A stretch of 12,030 bases of DNA from Candidatus Omnitrophica bacterium UBA1443 (GCA_002329545.1 DCTJ01000030.1:12652-24681); one strand, 5' to 3'; counted from the first letter of the stretch, positions 1 to 9,470 are shown. The notes: generated by a model not told the origin, from the sequence alone. Program-made: numbers and translations.

Positions 1-3000
1 TACCCTGCCGCTCCGATTATTTCCGCCTCGGCGAATGAAAAAAAATACGACGTGGAAATTTTCGGCGGAGCCAAAAGCTCCGTCATGCTGACGTTTGATG
101 AAGAGATCCGGAAAGATGTTTTTGATACGAGCTACACGTTGGTTCCCGGATCGGGGGTTCGGGTATGGAACAAAAGACTTCCCGAAAATCTTTCAAGAGA
201 AGAAGCGAACACCCTAGATCTTAGCCTTAACGTTCTTAAAACTGATCAATTAGGCCGGCTTGTGATTGAGGCTGAAGTGAAAGGTACGGACGGTAGCAAG
301 GTCATCCCTCTCAGTGTCAAACCCGGCTGGAACTTTATCCAGAAAAAAATCCCGTGGGATGAGACGGGTTCCCTCCAAGAGATCAGCTTCATCCTGACTC
401 CCAAAGGGGATTCAACTTTGAGCGGAACGGTTTTTTTGGGCATGGAGTTTTCCAAGACTGAATTTTTAAAACAATATCTTGTCCCGATCAAACTTGCCTC
501 CCTTTTAGTGTTCGCCTTTTTTGCCGCATTGATCGCGAGGGGGATGAACAGTTTTTTTTCATCCCGGCAAGCTTCTCCCAAGTCTGTTAGCCAAAATTCC
601 GTTTCTGGGCGGATCGCGCGGGATTTCTTTTACGGGTGCATGATCGTAGCCATCACGGCGGTCACGCTCTGGATTTATGCCTTGGGGATGAGGGATTCCG
701 CGAATGAGGGATTTTGCTTCCTGGGAGTCGGTTTGGCGGGGCTCCTGATCGCGGAAGGTTTGAAGCTTAAATTGACCGGAAAACACCTGACGGGGGGTGA
801 GGCGTTCCAGAATGTTGTGATTGTGTCAATCCTTGCCATGTCCTCGAGCTGCCTCGAACTGCTCCAGATGCCCACGAAATGGGAACATCTTTTGATGGTC
901 AATAAGCTGACCGCCGCGGTCGCTTTTGTGGTTTATCAGATTTTTAACGTGAATACGCTGGCTTCCCAGGGCAAGCATTTTGGGGGAGTGCCCGCCGCGA
1001 TGGTGGTCGGGACTCCGTACCTGATTGGGTGGCTACTTCTTCTCGAGAACGTGACGATGCTTCAGACGCTTACCTACACCGTCACTGGCGGTCTTCTTGC
1101 CGCCTGGCCCGTGTTGCTCGAAGATGTCGGTCGTTTTCTGGTAGTTTTTATTTTCAATGAATTGCTTGCCAATGGAATGAGCGGTGTTGTCAAGGGACGG
1201 TTTGTCAAAGAACCCAAGGCCCACGGTTTTATTTTTCTCGTTTCATTGTTCGTGGTAATCGCGCCTTCGATAGCAAATCTTGGTTCCGCGGCAGTCGTTG
1301 GGACGTGGCCGCTTTGGGGCAGGGCTCTTGTTTCAATCGTGACTACCATGCTCTCTTTCGCGGGCCTGTGGGGAGAAATTTATCTCCTGACCGGAATCCT
1401 TCTTGATTCCGGCAAGCATATCGCGCCTTCCGGCGACACCATTTTTAAAAATGTTTCCACCGGAATGAAAAAAGGTCTGGCCTACAGCGGAATTTTGATG
1501 ACCCTTCTTTACGCGATGGCCATTGTTTTTATGACCCATACGGCTCAGCAGGTTATGATGTCGTTTCCGTATCTGATCGGTATTCTCGCGGGAATTTTGG
1601 TGTTTCCGCTGGTGAAAACCATCATTGAGAGCTTCGACGGAAGTCTTCCGTTTTTTGACCGTCTTGCTTTTAGCTACCGTAATCCGGTTCTTTACGCTCG
1701 GGGAGCGGTTGTCGGTTTTGGTTTTGCCGCGATGATTGTCCAGGGATATATCGACAAGGCCATGTCCGACAGGGTTACGTTCGGTCTCATCATCGGACTG
1801 ATTGCCTCTGGCGGAGTCAGCCTTTTCCGGGACATTGTCTACATGATGCGTGGTTGCGGAAAGATCCAGACCTGGCGTCTTTATCTGGTGGATTCGCTTC
1901 TTGGCGGGTTCCTCGGCAGTGCGGTGGCGTTCTATCTTGACGCGCCGCAGGTTTCGGTCGTTCTCTACAAGTTTAAACTTTACGTCACAACGCGTTTCTC
2001 CCAGGACGTTTACCACAATTATCCCTATTTCAATTCCCTGGGGCATTATGTTCAGCCGGTGCTGATTAGCAAGTGGGGATTAACGGATCTCGGGTTTTGC
2101 CCGGGCGGCGTGAAACTCCTTTTTACGGAGTCTCTGGACGGGGTCATTAAATGGTCCGTTGCCACCTGGCTTTTCGCGTTTAACAAAGTTTTTATGCAGG
2201 CATTTTTCGACAAGGATAAGACCCCGATCAAATTTTTCTTTTCCAAAGCGGGAGTGGCGCAACTTTCTGAATTGATGATCTATGTGCTTCGGTGGGGACT
2301 CTGGATGTCTCCGATCATCTATACGTTCCTCCGCATGATGCCGGATCCAACCTGGTACAACCAGGATGGCGCCATCCGGACCGTGTTCGCGACCTGGAAC
2401 AGTCTGACGATGTCCCCGGGAGATTTTCGCGCGTGGAGTCTCACGGTCTTTGTCTGGATTCTCGCGTTTGATTTCTTCAGAATCCTGATATGGATGGATC
2501 ACATGGGGCTTCGGGTCGCGACGCTCGTGAACCTGAGCTTTCTCGGGATGGACAAGCTGGATGAAAAAATCGCGCGATTTATCGGTCCCGCGGCGGCCCA
2601 GCGCTATATCCCCGAAGGTGTCAAACGTTTTACGACATGGGCTCCGCTTTTAATCCCGTTTTATTTGCCACGCGGACAGGAATGGGATCATGTCTGGAGC
2701 ACTGCCGAACAAATGCAGAATGCCAGTCGGGGCAAGGGATTGATTCCCTGGATTCAATCGCTTTCCGCTTCCCAGACTCTTCTGCTCCTTGTTGTCTCGG
2801 TGGCGGTTGTGACCGGAGTGGTTTCGATTGTCCGCGCGTTTCGTGGGCGATTGAGGAAGAGACAAGTGGCTGAGTTTTCGATCGCGAACCGCGAGTACCG
2901 CGTTACCATGAAAGAAAACAGTGAAGTCTACGGAGAAGTGCTTGGGAAGGAATGCGACGTGAGTCGCCGTTCTTATGACCTCGTGGATCCCTGTGGCAGG

Positions 3001-6000
3001 GTTCTTTTTCTGGTGGATACCGCGAAGGAGCCGGAAAGCAAAGACCGGGCCTGGCCTGTCTGCGGAAATTTTCCGGAGAGGTATTTTTCGCCCTCAAAAA
3101 CTGAAAAAACTGAAGATGTCCTTCGAATTACAAACTCGAGCCACGGCATCCAGACCTCGGTGGAAATTACGTTGCCCGACCAAGACAGCACGGCCGAGCT
3201 GTGGACTGTCACGCTGGAGAACAGGACGAACGAAGCGCGGAAACTCAAAATAATTCCGTATCTCGAATGGGTGCTTAACGGGTGGATGCATGACCGGTTC
3301 CACACGCAGTATCAGCGGCTTTACCCTGAAATGCAGTACGTTAATGCCTCCAACGCGATGCTTTCCTGGAATAAAAGCACCAAGTCCATGGGGTTTTTGG
3401 CGTCCGACATCGCGCCCGAAGGGTTTCTGACCGGCCGCGTGGATTTTATCGGCCGGGCTCGAAGCATTTGGGCGCCGAGAATCGTCGAGACGCTTGATTT
3501 TCTCGAAGCCAAGGATACCCCCGCTTGTCCGACGTTTGACCCGATCGGAAGTTTTCTGATTCACGCGCCTCTCGCCGCCGGAGAAAAGAAAACTGTTCGT
3601 CTTATGATTGGGTACGCGAAGAAGAAAGAACAGGCGCTTGAAATGGTGACAAAGCATCTAAAGCCTGATCCCACGAAAATCTCATCAGATTTTCAACCAG
3701 GGAAACATTCCCTCTTGATCGGACACGGTGAAATCCCGGAAGGGACTCCTCAACCGTACTATGAATTCAAGAATCAGGGCAATACGCTGGCCGTAAAAAC
3801 GCCTTACACGCCGCGGCCTTTTGACCATGGAATGTCCAACCCTGTTCATTCCGTGATGGTGACCAATCGCGGGTTGCATACGTCTTGCAATGGAAATTCC
3901 CAGCAAAACAGGCTTACTCCAGACTGGCCCGATACGGTGACTCGCGAAATCCCCTCCGAGGCCATCTACCTCTACGAGCCGGAAAGCCGGGAATGGTATT
4001 CTCCGACCCACCACCCGCTGAATGATCGGGCGGCGAAAAACGAATGTGAATTTAGCGTGGACGGGACGGCGGTTTTCCGTATGTCCAAAGGCAATCTGTC
4101 GACGGAGCTTACGGTGTTTGTCCCGACCGGAGATCCGATGGGGGTGTATCTGCTAACGGTTCGCAACCATGAAAACCGGCCACGGAAAATTCGGGTGGCG
4201 CCGTATTTTCAGATGGCGCTCGCGTTTCAGCCGGAACGGTCAGGGCCTCTGGTAACGAAGTACGACAAAACACTGGACGCCATTTTCTTCGAGAATCCGA
4301 GAAATATTTTTCGCTCCGGACCGGCTTTTGTTTCCATGTCGATCCCGGCCGATTGCTTCGAGACCAGGCGGGGACGGTTTTTTGGCAGTGGACGGGGCCC
4401 CGTGGACCCGTACCTGGTGGAAAATGCAATTCCGGATGAAACACAACTGACTGACCAGGCCCAAATCGCGGCTTTTGTGGGAACGCTTGATCTTCCCGCC
4501 CGGGGGGAACGCACGGTCGCTATTATTCTGGGACAAGCGGACCGGAAGGGGCAGGCGGTGCAACTGGTTCAGAAGTACAAAAATATGGAAACAGTCAGAA
4601 AGACTCTCGAGAGCACAAAGGCGTGGTGGCTTGGGATGATGGGGACGGTGACTCTCCAGACCAACCAGCCGGAATTTGACCGCTATCTCAACTGGCTCAA
4701 ATATCAGGCCATTGCCGAGCGTATCTGGGCACGACGGGGTTTTTACCAGACAAGCGGCGCTTTCGGGTTCCGGGATCAGCTTCAGGACACAGTGAACCTG
4801 ACCTGGGTGGATCCGGCGCTCGCGCGCAAGCAGATTATTTTGCACGCCTCTCAGCAGTTTATTGAAGGCGATGTTTTTCACTGGTTCTTTACTCTGACGG
4901 ACGGACGGTCGGCGTTTTCTTGCCGTTCGCATGCTTCGGATAACCTGCTCTGGATTGCCTGGGGAGTCGGGGAGTACATCCGGATTACGGGGGATGATAG
5001 CATCCTGGATGAAATGACGTCGTATGTGTCGTCTGAGTTTCCGTTTGCTCCGCTTCCCAAAAACAAGCACGGATTGGGAGCGCTTTATGGCCGTTCGACC
5101 CGCATGGACACAGTGTATCGTCACTGTATGCGATCCATCGATACGGTGCTTGAGCGCAAGATGGGCCGGAATGGTCTTCCCCTGATGGGAGTGGGAGACT
5201 GGAACGACGGTTTGGATGAAATCGGGAGTGGAGGAAAAGGTGAGAGTGTGTGGCTCGGTTTTTTCCTCTACTACATTTTGCGAGAGATGCTACCTGCCAT
5301 TGAACGCAAAGATGGTATCCGGCGGAAGGAGCATTACGCCGCGAAGATGAAATCGCTTGCCGAAGCTCTTGAGAAGACCTGGCGTGGCGACCGGTACCTT
5401 CGGGCGATCCACGACGATGGCACGGAAATTGGCGTGAAGGATAGCGGGGTCTGGGAAATTGACGCCTTGACCGCCGCCTGGTCGGTGATGACCGGGATCA
5501 ATTTTGAGCGTGGTGTTACGATCTTTAACACAGCGCTGAGCGTCCTGGAAAGGGGAAGCGTCATTCTTCTCGGCTGGCCGGCTTTACGGGAGGACACAAA
5601 ACCTTATCTTGGCCGGAGCAGTAAATATCCGGAAGGAGTGCGTGAAAACGGCATGTATTGCCATGGTGTCCAGTGGCTGGTGCGCGCCGCGAGGCTTATC
5701 ACGGAGGAATATGAAAAACGGGGTGATCATGCCAAGGCCGACGAATATCGCGCGACCGCATTTCGTCTCTGGTCAAAGATTTCACCGCTTGCCCACGTGA
5801 CGCCTGAGGAAATTGAAATCTACGGTGGCCAGCCGAACAAACAGCCAGCCGATTTCCTCACGACGTTTGAGCCGGGCCGGATGATCTGGAATGGCTACAC
5901 GGGAGCGGCGGGATGGATGCTTCGCCAGGCTTTTGAAGGTGTGGTGGGCGCAACCCTCGTGCATAATGAAATGATTTTGCCGGAGGATCTCACGAAGCCG

Positions 6001-6117
6001 AGAGGGCCTATCTGGGTGCTTAAGGTGGATCGTGATATTTCAAAAAGTCCGTTCCGGAAGGAGTTTGATTTAACAAACCCGCAACGAAGGGTTGCTATTT
6101 TCCCTCCGGAGTCTTAA
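1..6117 (+). CDS. Giant polytopic membrane protein with C-terminal GH94 (cyclic beta-1,2-glucan synthase-like) domain, 5' partial
   Basis: The frame is open from base 1 and the first GTG (52) has no ribosome binding site, so the true start is upstream of the window. Residues here are counted from that GTG (2021 visible). Residues 1-140 look like a beta-sandwich. About 144-930 hold roughly 16 hydrophobic segments. About 945-1203 and 1237-1510 are two beta-sandwich modules; the second has SQQNRLTP (1283-1290), the counterpart of the SRENRLTP-type motif of cyclic glucan synthases. About 1525-1960 is the catalytic barrel: FGFRDQLQD (1571-1579), EGDVFHW (1605-1611), GDWNDGLD (1715-1722, containing the family's general-acid Asp), RENGMYCH (1864-1871) and YTGAAGW (1949-1955). 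His1871 and Thr1950 match phosphate-site positions of GH94 phosphorylases. By family, it would cleave or trim beta-glucans by phosphorolysis. The polytopic part is not recognised and no GT84 signature is visible. The GH94 call is firm; substrate and linkage are unknown. Confidence 0.88.
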   Translation, partial: YPAAPIISASANEKKYDVEIFGGAKSSVMLTFDEEIRKDVFDTSYTLVPGSGVRVWNKRLPENLSREEANTLDLSLNVLKTDQLGRLVIEAEVKGTDGSKVIPLSVKPGWNFIQKKIPWDETGSLQEISFILTPKGDSTLSGTVFLGMEFSKTEFLKQYLVPIKLASLLVFAFFAALIARGMNSFFSSRQASPKSVSQNSVSGRIARDFFYGCMIVAITAVTLWIYALGMRDSANEGFCFLGVGLAGLLIAEGLKLKLTGKHLTGGEAFQNVVIVSILAMSSSCLELLQMPTKWEHLLMVNKLTAAVAFVVYQIFNVNTLASQGKHFGGVPAAMVVGTPYLIGWLLLLENVTMLQTLTYTVTGGLLAAWPVLLEDVGRFLVVFIFNELLANGMSGVVKGRFVKEPKAHGFIFLVSLFVVIAPSIANLGSAAVVGTWPLWGRALVSIVTTMLSFAGLWGEIYLLTGILLDSGKHIAPSGDTIFKNVSTGMKKGLAYSGILMTLLYAMAIVFMTHTAQQVMMSFPYLIGILAGILVFPLVKTIIESFDGSLPFFDRLAFSYRNPVLYARGAVVGFGFAAMIVQGYIDKAMSDRVTFGLIIGLIASGGVSLFRDIVYMMRGCGKIQTWRLYLVDSLLGGFLGSAVAFYLDAPQVSVVLYKFKLYVTTRFSQDVYHNYPYFNSLGHYVQPVLISKWGLTDLGFCPGGVKLLFTESLDGVIKWSVATWLFAFNKVFMQAFFDKDKTPIKFFFSKAGVAQLSELMIYVLRWGLWMSPIIYTFLRMMPDPTWYNQDGAIRTVFATWNSLTMSPGDFRAWSLTVFVWILAFDFFRILIWMDHMGLRVATLVNLSFLGMDKLDEKIARFIGPAAAQRYIPEGVKRFTTWAPLLIPFYLPRGQEWDHVWSTAEQMQNASRGKGLIPWIQSLSASQTLLLLVVSVAVVTGVVSIVRAFRGRLRKRQVAEFSIANREYRVTMKENSEVYGEVLGKECDVSRRSYDLVDPCGRVLFLVDTAKEPESKDRAWPVCGNFPERYFSPSKTEKTEDVLRITNSSHGIQTSVEITLPDQDSTAELWTVTLENRTNEARKLKIIPYLEWVLNGWMHDRFHTQYQRLYPEMQYVNASNAMLSWNKSTKSMGFLASDIAPEGFLTGRVDFIGRARSIWAPRIVETLDFLEAKDTPACPTFDPIGSFLIHAPLAAGEKKTVRLMIGYAKKKEQALEMVTKHLKPDPTKISSDFQPGKHSLLIGHGEIPEGTPQPYYEFKNQGNTLAVKTPYTPRPFDHGMSNPVHSVMVTNRGLHTSCNGNSQQNRLTPDWPDTVTREIPSEAIYLYEPESREWYSPTHHPLNDRAAKNECEFSVDGTAVFRMSKGNLSTELTVFVPTGDPMGVYLLTVRNHENRPRKIRVAPYFQMALAFQPERSGPLVTKYDKTLDAIFFENPRNIFRSGPAFVSMSIPADCFETRRGRFFGSGRGPVDPYLVENAIPDETQLTDQAQIAAFVGTLDLPARGERTVAIILGQADRKGQAVQLVQKYKNMETVRKTLESTKAWWLGMMGTVTLQTNQPEFDRYLNWLKYQAIAERIWARRGFYQTSGAFGFRDQLQDTVNLTWVDPALARKQIILHASQQFIEGDVFHWFFTLTDGRSAFSCRSHASDNLLWIAWGVGEYIRITGDDSILDEMTSYVSSEFPFAPLPKNKHGLGALYGRSTRMDTVYRHCMRSIDTVLERKMGRNGLPLMGVGDWNDGLDEIGSGGKGESVWLGFFLYYILREMLPAIERKDGIRRKEHYAAKMKSLAEALEKTWRGDRYLRAIHDDGTEIGVKDSGVWEIDALTAAWSVMTGINFERGVTIFNTALSVLERGSVILLGWPALREDTKPYLGRSSKYPEGVRENGMYCHGVQWLVRAARLITEEYEKRGDHAKADEYRATAFRLWSKISPLAHVTPEEIEIYGGQPNKQPADFLTTFEPGRMIWNGYTGAAGWMLRQAFEGVVGATLVHNEMILPEDLTKPRGPIWVLKVDRDISKSPFRKEFDLTNPQRRVAIFPPES

Positions 6118-6128
6118 GGGTTTTGACG

Positions 6129-6170
6129 AAAAAAGCCTCTTCCCTGTTTTTCGGGGGAGAGGCTTTTTTT
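6129..6170. terminator. Bidirectional intrinsic terminator between the GH94 gene and nrdJ
   Basis: An A-run and GCCTCTTCCC (to 6144) pair with GGGGGAGAGGC (6153-6163) followed by seven T (6164-6170), with one G-T pair in the stem. An A-run on one side and a T-run on the other give a U-tract in either direction. It begins 11 bases after the GH94 stop and lies 75 bases beyond the nrdJ stop, so it can end both convergent transcripts. Confidence 0.87.
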
Positions 6171-6186
6171 CAGGAAAGATAGTTTG

Positions 6187-6200
6187 CCCCCATAAGGGGG
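6187..6200. other. Small C5/G5 hairpin in the nrdJ 3' untranslated region
   Basis: CCCCC, ATAA, GGGGG: a perfect five-pair stem with a four-base loop. It lies between the nrdJ stop codon and the shared terminator. There is no T-run after it, so it is not itself a terminator. It could stabilise the 3' end of the nrdJ mRNA or be incidental. Confidence 0.3.
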
Positions 6201-6244
6201 AGCGACGAAATCCCGGAGAAAGTAAAAGCTAACTCCTATTCCGC

Positions 6245-9200
6245 TCAGGAACAGCCCAGACTACTTCCGCAGTTCAGACATTTATAGCAAGCGCCGCTTC
6301 TCACTGTGACGTGCCCGCAATTTGGGCAAAAGGGCGCGTCGCCCATCATCCGGGAAAGATGTTCATTAGCCCCGGAAGCTTTTCCTCTCGAGGGTTCTTT
6401 CGGATTTATCTCCACAGTATCGTTTTTCACGGGTCGGGCCTCCCGTTTCCGGGCAAAAGCGAGAGTGGAGGGGTCTGGCGGGACCTGGACAAAGTCCGTG
6501 CGGCCAAGATATTCCATCCCGAGGACCCGAAAAATGTAGTCGACGATCGAGGTGGACATTTTGATATTGGGATGTTCGACCATTCCCTGTGGCTCGAATC
6601 TTGTGAAAGTGAATACGTTGACGAACTCGTCAAGAGGAACTCCGTACTGAAGTCCGAGCGATACCGCGATCGCGAAACAGTTCATCATGGAGCGGAAAGC
6701 GGCGCCTTCTTTATGGATGTCGATAAAAATTTCACCGAGGGCGCTGTCCTCGTATTCTCCCGTCCGGAGGTAAATTTTTTGTCCACCGACCCGGGCCTCG
6801 ATGGTCATGCCAGTTCGTTTCTTGGGGAGTCTCCGTCTCTGGAGTTTGGGGAGGTCGGATTTTTCGTCGGCAGAATCTTTGGATTTCGTATTGAGGGGTT
6901 GTGAAAGTTTTGAGCCGTCACGGTAAAGCGCCACGGCCTTGACTCCCATTTTCCAGGCCTGGATATAAATGTCCTCAATTTCCTCGACCGTTGTCTCCTT
7001 CGGCAGATTCACCGTCTTGGAGATCGCGCCGGAAATGAAGGGTTGCGCGGCGGACATCATCCTGACATGAGCCATTGGCTCGAGAAACCGCTTCCCGTAT
7101 TTTCCGCATTTGTTGGCACAGTCAAAAATGGGAAGATGTTCATGTTTTAAGTGAGGCGCTCCTTCAATCGTCATCATGCCGCAGACCACATTGTTGGCTT
7201 CTTCGATCTCGGAACGCGAAAATCCGAGTGACTCGAGCGGGTTAAAACCCGGGTGATTATAATCTTCGGGCTTGAATCCGAGACGTTTCATGGTTTCCTC
7301 GCCAAGCGTCCATTTTGTGAACGCGAAGCCGAGATCAAATACGGATGGAAGAACGGCCTCGATTTTTTCAAGATCTTCCGCGAGGAGCCCTTTTTCACCG
7401 AGGGTCTGGCGATTGATCCACGGGGTCCCTTCAAGGCGAGCCGTTCCCTGGATATATTCAATGATATCCTGGATCTCCGCGGGGTGATAACCCAGTCTTT
7501 TAAGCGACTCGGGAACGGACTGGTTCACGATCTTGAAATAACCTCCCCCCGCGAGTTTCTTGAATTTGACAAGCGCAAAATCCGGCTCAATACCCGTGGT
7601 GTCGCAATCCATGAGCAAACCGATCGTTCCGGTGGGAGCGATTACCGAGACCTGGGCGTTCCGGTAACCGTGGTGTTTTCCGAATTCCAGGGCAAGATCC
7701 CAATCTTCCTGGGCGGCCTTGAGGAGATCATCCCAACAGTGTTCCGCGGGGATTTGGTAAGCGGCGGCGCGATGTTTTTCGATCACCTTCAGCATGGATG
7801 ATTCGTTTTTCTGATATTCGGCAAACGGGCCTTTGGCGGCGGCAATCTCAGCCGAGGTCTTGTAAGCGTGTCCGGTCATGATTGCCGTCAGGGCTGAGCA
7901 GACCGCAAAGGCCCTGGGGCTGTCGTAGGGAATTCCGCTGACCATGAGGAATGTTCCCAGATTCGCGTAACCCAATCCCAGCGGGCGATAAAGATGACTG
8001 TTTTTAGCGATTTCCTGGGTCGGATATGAGGCATGATCGACGATGATTTCCATGGCCAGTGTGAAGATACGGATCGTTCGGCGAAAAGCCTCAATGTCAA
8101 AGGAACCGTCCTGGTTCAAATACTTCATGATGTTGATTGAAGCCAGGTTGCAGGCCGTATTGTCGAGGAACATAAACTCCGAGCAAGGATTGGACGCCCG
8201 TATTTTGTCCGTATTGGCGCATGTATGCCAATCGTTGATCGTAGTGTCAAACTGAACTCCCGGATCCGCGCAGGCCCAGGCCGCGAAAGAAATCTGTCTC
8301 ATCAGGTGGCGCGTTTCAAATGTTTCAGCGACCTGCCCGGTGGTTCGAAAGGTGGTTTGCCATTTTCCGTCTTCGAGATAAGACTTCATGAACGCGTTAG
8401 AGATTCGGACCGAGTTGTTGGCGTTTTGTCCGCCGACGGTTTTATAAGCTTCACCGTTAAAATCGGAGGAATACCCGGCCGCGATCAGGGCGGCGACTTT
8501 TTTTTCTTCGCGTACCTTCCAGTTAATAAAATCCACAATTTCGGGATGGTCCATGTCCAGGCAAACCATTTTGGCGGCTCGTCGCGTGGTCCCTCCGGAT
8601 TTGGTAGCGCCCGCGCCTCGGTCAAGCACTTCGAGAAAGGACATCAACCCAGAAGACGTTCCTCCGCCCGAGAGCCTTTCCATTTTTCCGCGGATCTTGG
8701 AAAAATTGGTGCCGGTCCCCGAACCGTACTTGAAAAGCCGCGCTTCATTTTTGACAAGGTCGAAGATCGACATCAAATCATCCTCGACCGACTGGATAAA
8801 ACAGGCGGAACACTGGGGGTGGGAATAAGCGTCGGTTGTCTCGAGGAGAGTATCGGTGGACGGGTCCCAGTACCAGTTACCGCCGCTCCCTTTAATGTTG
8901 TACAGATCAAGGCCGCAATTAAACCAGACGGGGGAATTGAAAGCGCAATTTTGGTTAACGAGAAGATGAATTAATTCATCTTCAAAGGTTTGGGCATCCC
9001 CGGACGTTTTGAAATAGCCTCCAAGTTTTTCTCCCGCCAGGCGGATCGCGTGAGCGACCCTGAAGATGAGCTGGCGGACGCTTGTTTCGCTGCCCGTCTC
9101 GGGAACTCCCGCCTTGCGGAAATATTTTGAAACCGCGATGTCCGTGGCCAGTTGGCTCCACCCCTCCGGGACCTCCACGTTATCCATTTTAAAAACAACC

Positions 9201-9358
9201 GAGCCGTCAGGATTTGTGATCACGGATGTTCTCTGATCGTAGATTACTTTATCCAGCGGATTTTCCCCGGCATTTGTAAAATATCTTTCGATTTCAATTC
9301 CCTCCCCGGGTGAGCGTGAGAGAGACGATGAATTCTTCCTGGATGATTCAACAGTCAT
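6245..9358 (-). CDS. nrdJ: Adenosylcobalamin-dependent (class II) ribonucleotide reductase NrdJ
   Basis: Reduces ribonucleotides to deoxyribonucleotides in the cytoplasm, using a thiyl radical generated from adenosylcobalamin and therefore no oxygen. The 1037-residue protein appears complete. NPCSE at 390-394 carries the active-site Asn390, thiyl Cys392 and Glu394. Cys183 (in QCSACF) and Cys403 (in NTACNLAS) are the expected redox pair; the Cys392-to-Cys403 spacing of 11 equals that of the Thermotoga maritima enzyme. APTGTIG is the conserved phosphate-binding loop. A TSCPD-type domain ([11 protein letters not shown] through RFEPQG) follows the barrel. The C-terminus has six Cys (1011, 1014, 1024, 1027, 1030, 1036), giving a zinc-ribbon and probable swivelling thiols that re-reduce the active site. 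No N-terminal ATP-cone is visible, so dATP overall-activity control is probably absent. The ATG at 9358 has GGAG (9368-9371) nine bases upstream. It is monocistronic, with likely NrdR control (see 9423-9470). Confidence 0.97.
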   Translation of the reverse strand: MTVESSRKNSSSLSRSPGEGIEIERYFTNAGENPLDKVIYDQRTSVITNPDGSVVFKMDNVEVPEGWSQLATDIAVSKYFRKAGVPETGSETSVRQLIFRVAHAIRLAGEKLGGYFKTSGDAQTFEDELIHLLVNQNCAFNSPVWFNCGLDLYNIKGSGGNWYWDPSTDTLLETTDAYSHPQCSACFIQSVEDDLMSIFDLVKNEARLFKYGSGTGTNFSKIRGKMERLSGGGTSSGLMSFLEVLDRGAGATKSGGTTRRAAKMVCLDMDHPEIVDFINWKVREEKKVAALIAAGYSSDFNGEAYKTVGGQNANNSVRISNAFMKSYLEDGKWQTTFRTTGQVAETFETRHLMRQISFAAWACADPGVQFDTTINDWHTCANTDKIRASNPCSEFMFLDNTACNLASINIMKYLNQDGSFDIEAFRRTIRIFTLAMEIIVDHASYPTQEIAKNSHLYRPLGLGYANLGTFLMVSGIPYDSPRAFAVCSALTAIMTGHAYKTSAEIAAAKGPFAEYQKNESSMLKVIEKHRAAAYQIPAEHCWDDLLKAAQEDWDLALEFGKHHGYRNAQVSVIAPTGTIGLLMDCDTTGIEPDFALVKFKKLAGGGYFKIVNQSVPESLKRLGYHPAEIQDIIEYIQGTARLEGTPWINRQTLGEKGLLAEDLEKIEAVLPSVFDLGFAFTKWTLGEETMKRLGFKPEDYNHPGFNPLESLGFSRSEIEEANNVVCGMMTIEGAPHLKHEHLPIFDCANKCGKYGKRFLEPMAHVRMMSAAQPFISGAISKTVNLPKETTVEEIEDIYIQAWKMGVKAVALYRDGSKLSQPLNTKSKDSADEKSDLPKLQRRRLPKKRTGMTIEARVGGQKIYLRTGEYEDSALGEIFIDIHKEGAAFRSMMNCFAIAVSLGLQYGVPLDEFVNVFTFTRFEPQGMVEHPNIKMSTSIVDYIFRVLGMEYLGRTDFVQVPPDPSTLAFARKREARPVKNDTVEINPKEPSRGKASGANEHLSRMMGDAPFCPNCGHVTVRSGACYKCLNCGSSLGCS

Positions 9359-9399
9359 GGGTTTGATCTCCGGTCAGGTAGTTGTTCGGTAAAGGGTGT

Positions 9400-9428
9400 T
9401 AGATAAAAACTTTTATAAACTTTGTCTA
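9400..9428 (-). promoter_or_regulatory. Probable sigma-70-type promoter of nrdJ
   Basis: Reading the minus strand, TAGACA (9428-9423; five of six to TTGACA) is followed by a 17-base spacer and TATCTA (9405-9400; a weak match to TATAAT). This would start transcription near 9392-9394 and give a leader of about 35 bases. The -35 hexamer overlaps the proximal NrdR box. The weak -10 keeps confidence moderate. Confidence 0.42.
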
Positions 9429-9438
9429 TATTTTGTGG
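9423..9438. promoter_or_regulatory. NrdR box 1 (promoter-proximal to nrdJ)
   Basis: TGTCTATATTTTGTGG. The inner ten bases, CTATATTTTG, fit the conserved core of the NrdR box (consensus acaCwAtATaTwGtgt) at every upper-case position; the outer flanks diverge. It overlaps the proposed -35 of nrdJ, so bound NrdR would block RNA polymerase. Its start is exactly 32 bp from that of box 2. Confidence 0.68.
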
Positions 9439-9454
9439 TGTTTGGAAGGGATAA

Positions 9455-9470
9455 ATACTATATGTAGTAT
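9455..9470. promoter_or_regulatory. NrdR box 2 (distal)
   Basis: ATACTATATGTAGTAT, a near-perfect palindrome that agrees with the NrdR consensus at all core positions and at 13 of 16 overall. Sixteen bases separate it from box 1, the gap typical of paired NrdR boxes (about three helical turns between equivalent positions). NrdR is the ATP/dATP-sensing repressor of ribonucleotide reductase genes; its own gene is not in this window. Confidence 0.75.

Noticed and set aside
52..54. GTG 52 as the real start of the GH94 gene
   Set aside because: The frame is open to base 1, no Shine-Dalgarno precedes it and the first residues are in the middle of a beta strand pattern; the gene enters from outside the window.
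1333..5124. Long minus-strand frames (237 and 294 codons) opposite the GH94 gene
   Set aside because: They are antisense to a clearly conserved coding region, rich in Arg/His/Pro as expected of shadow frames, and lack recognisable domains.
8225..8974. Plus-strand frame of 249 codons opposite nrdJ
   Set aside because: Antisense to the conserved NrdJ core; no domain and no ribosome binding site.
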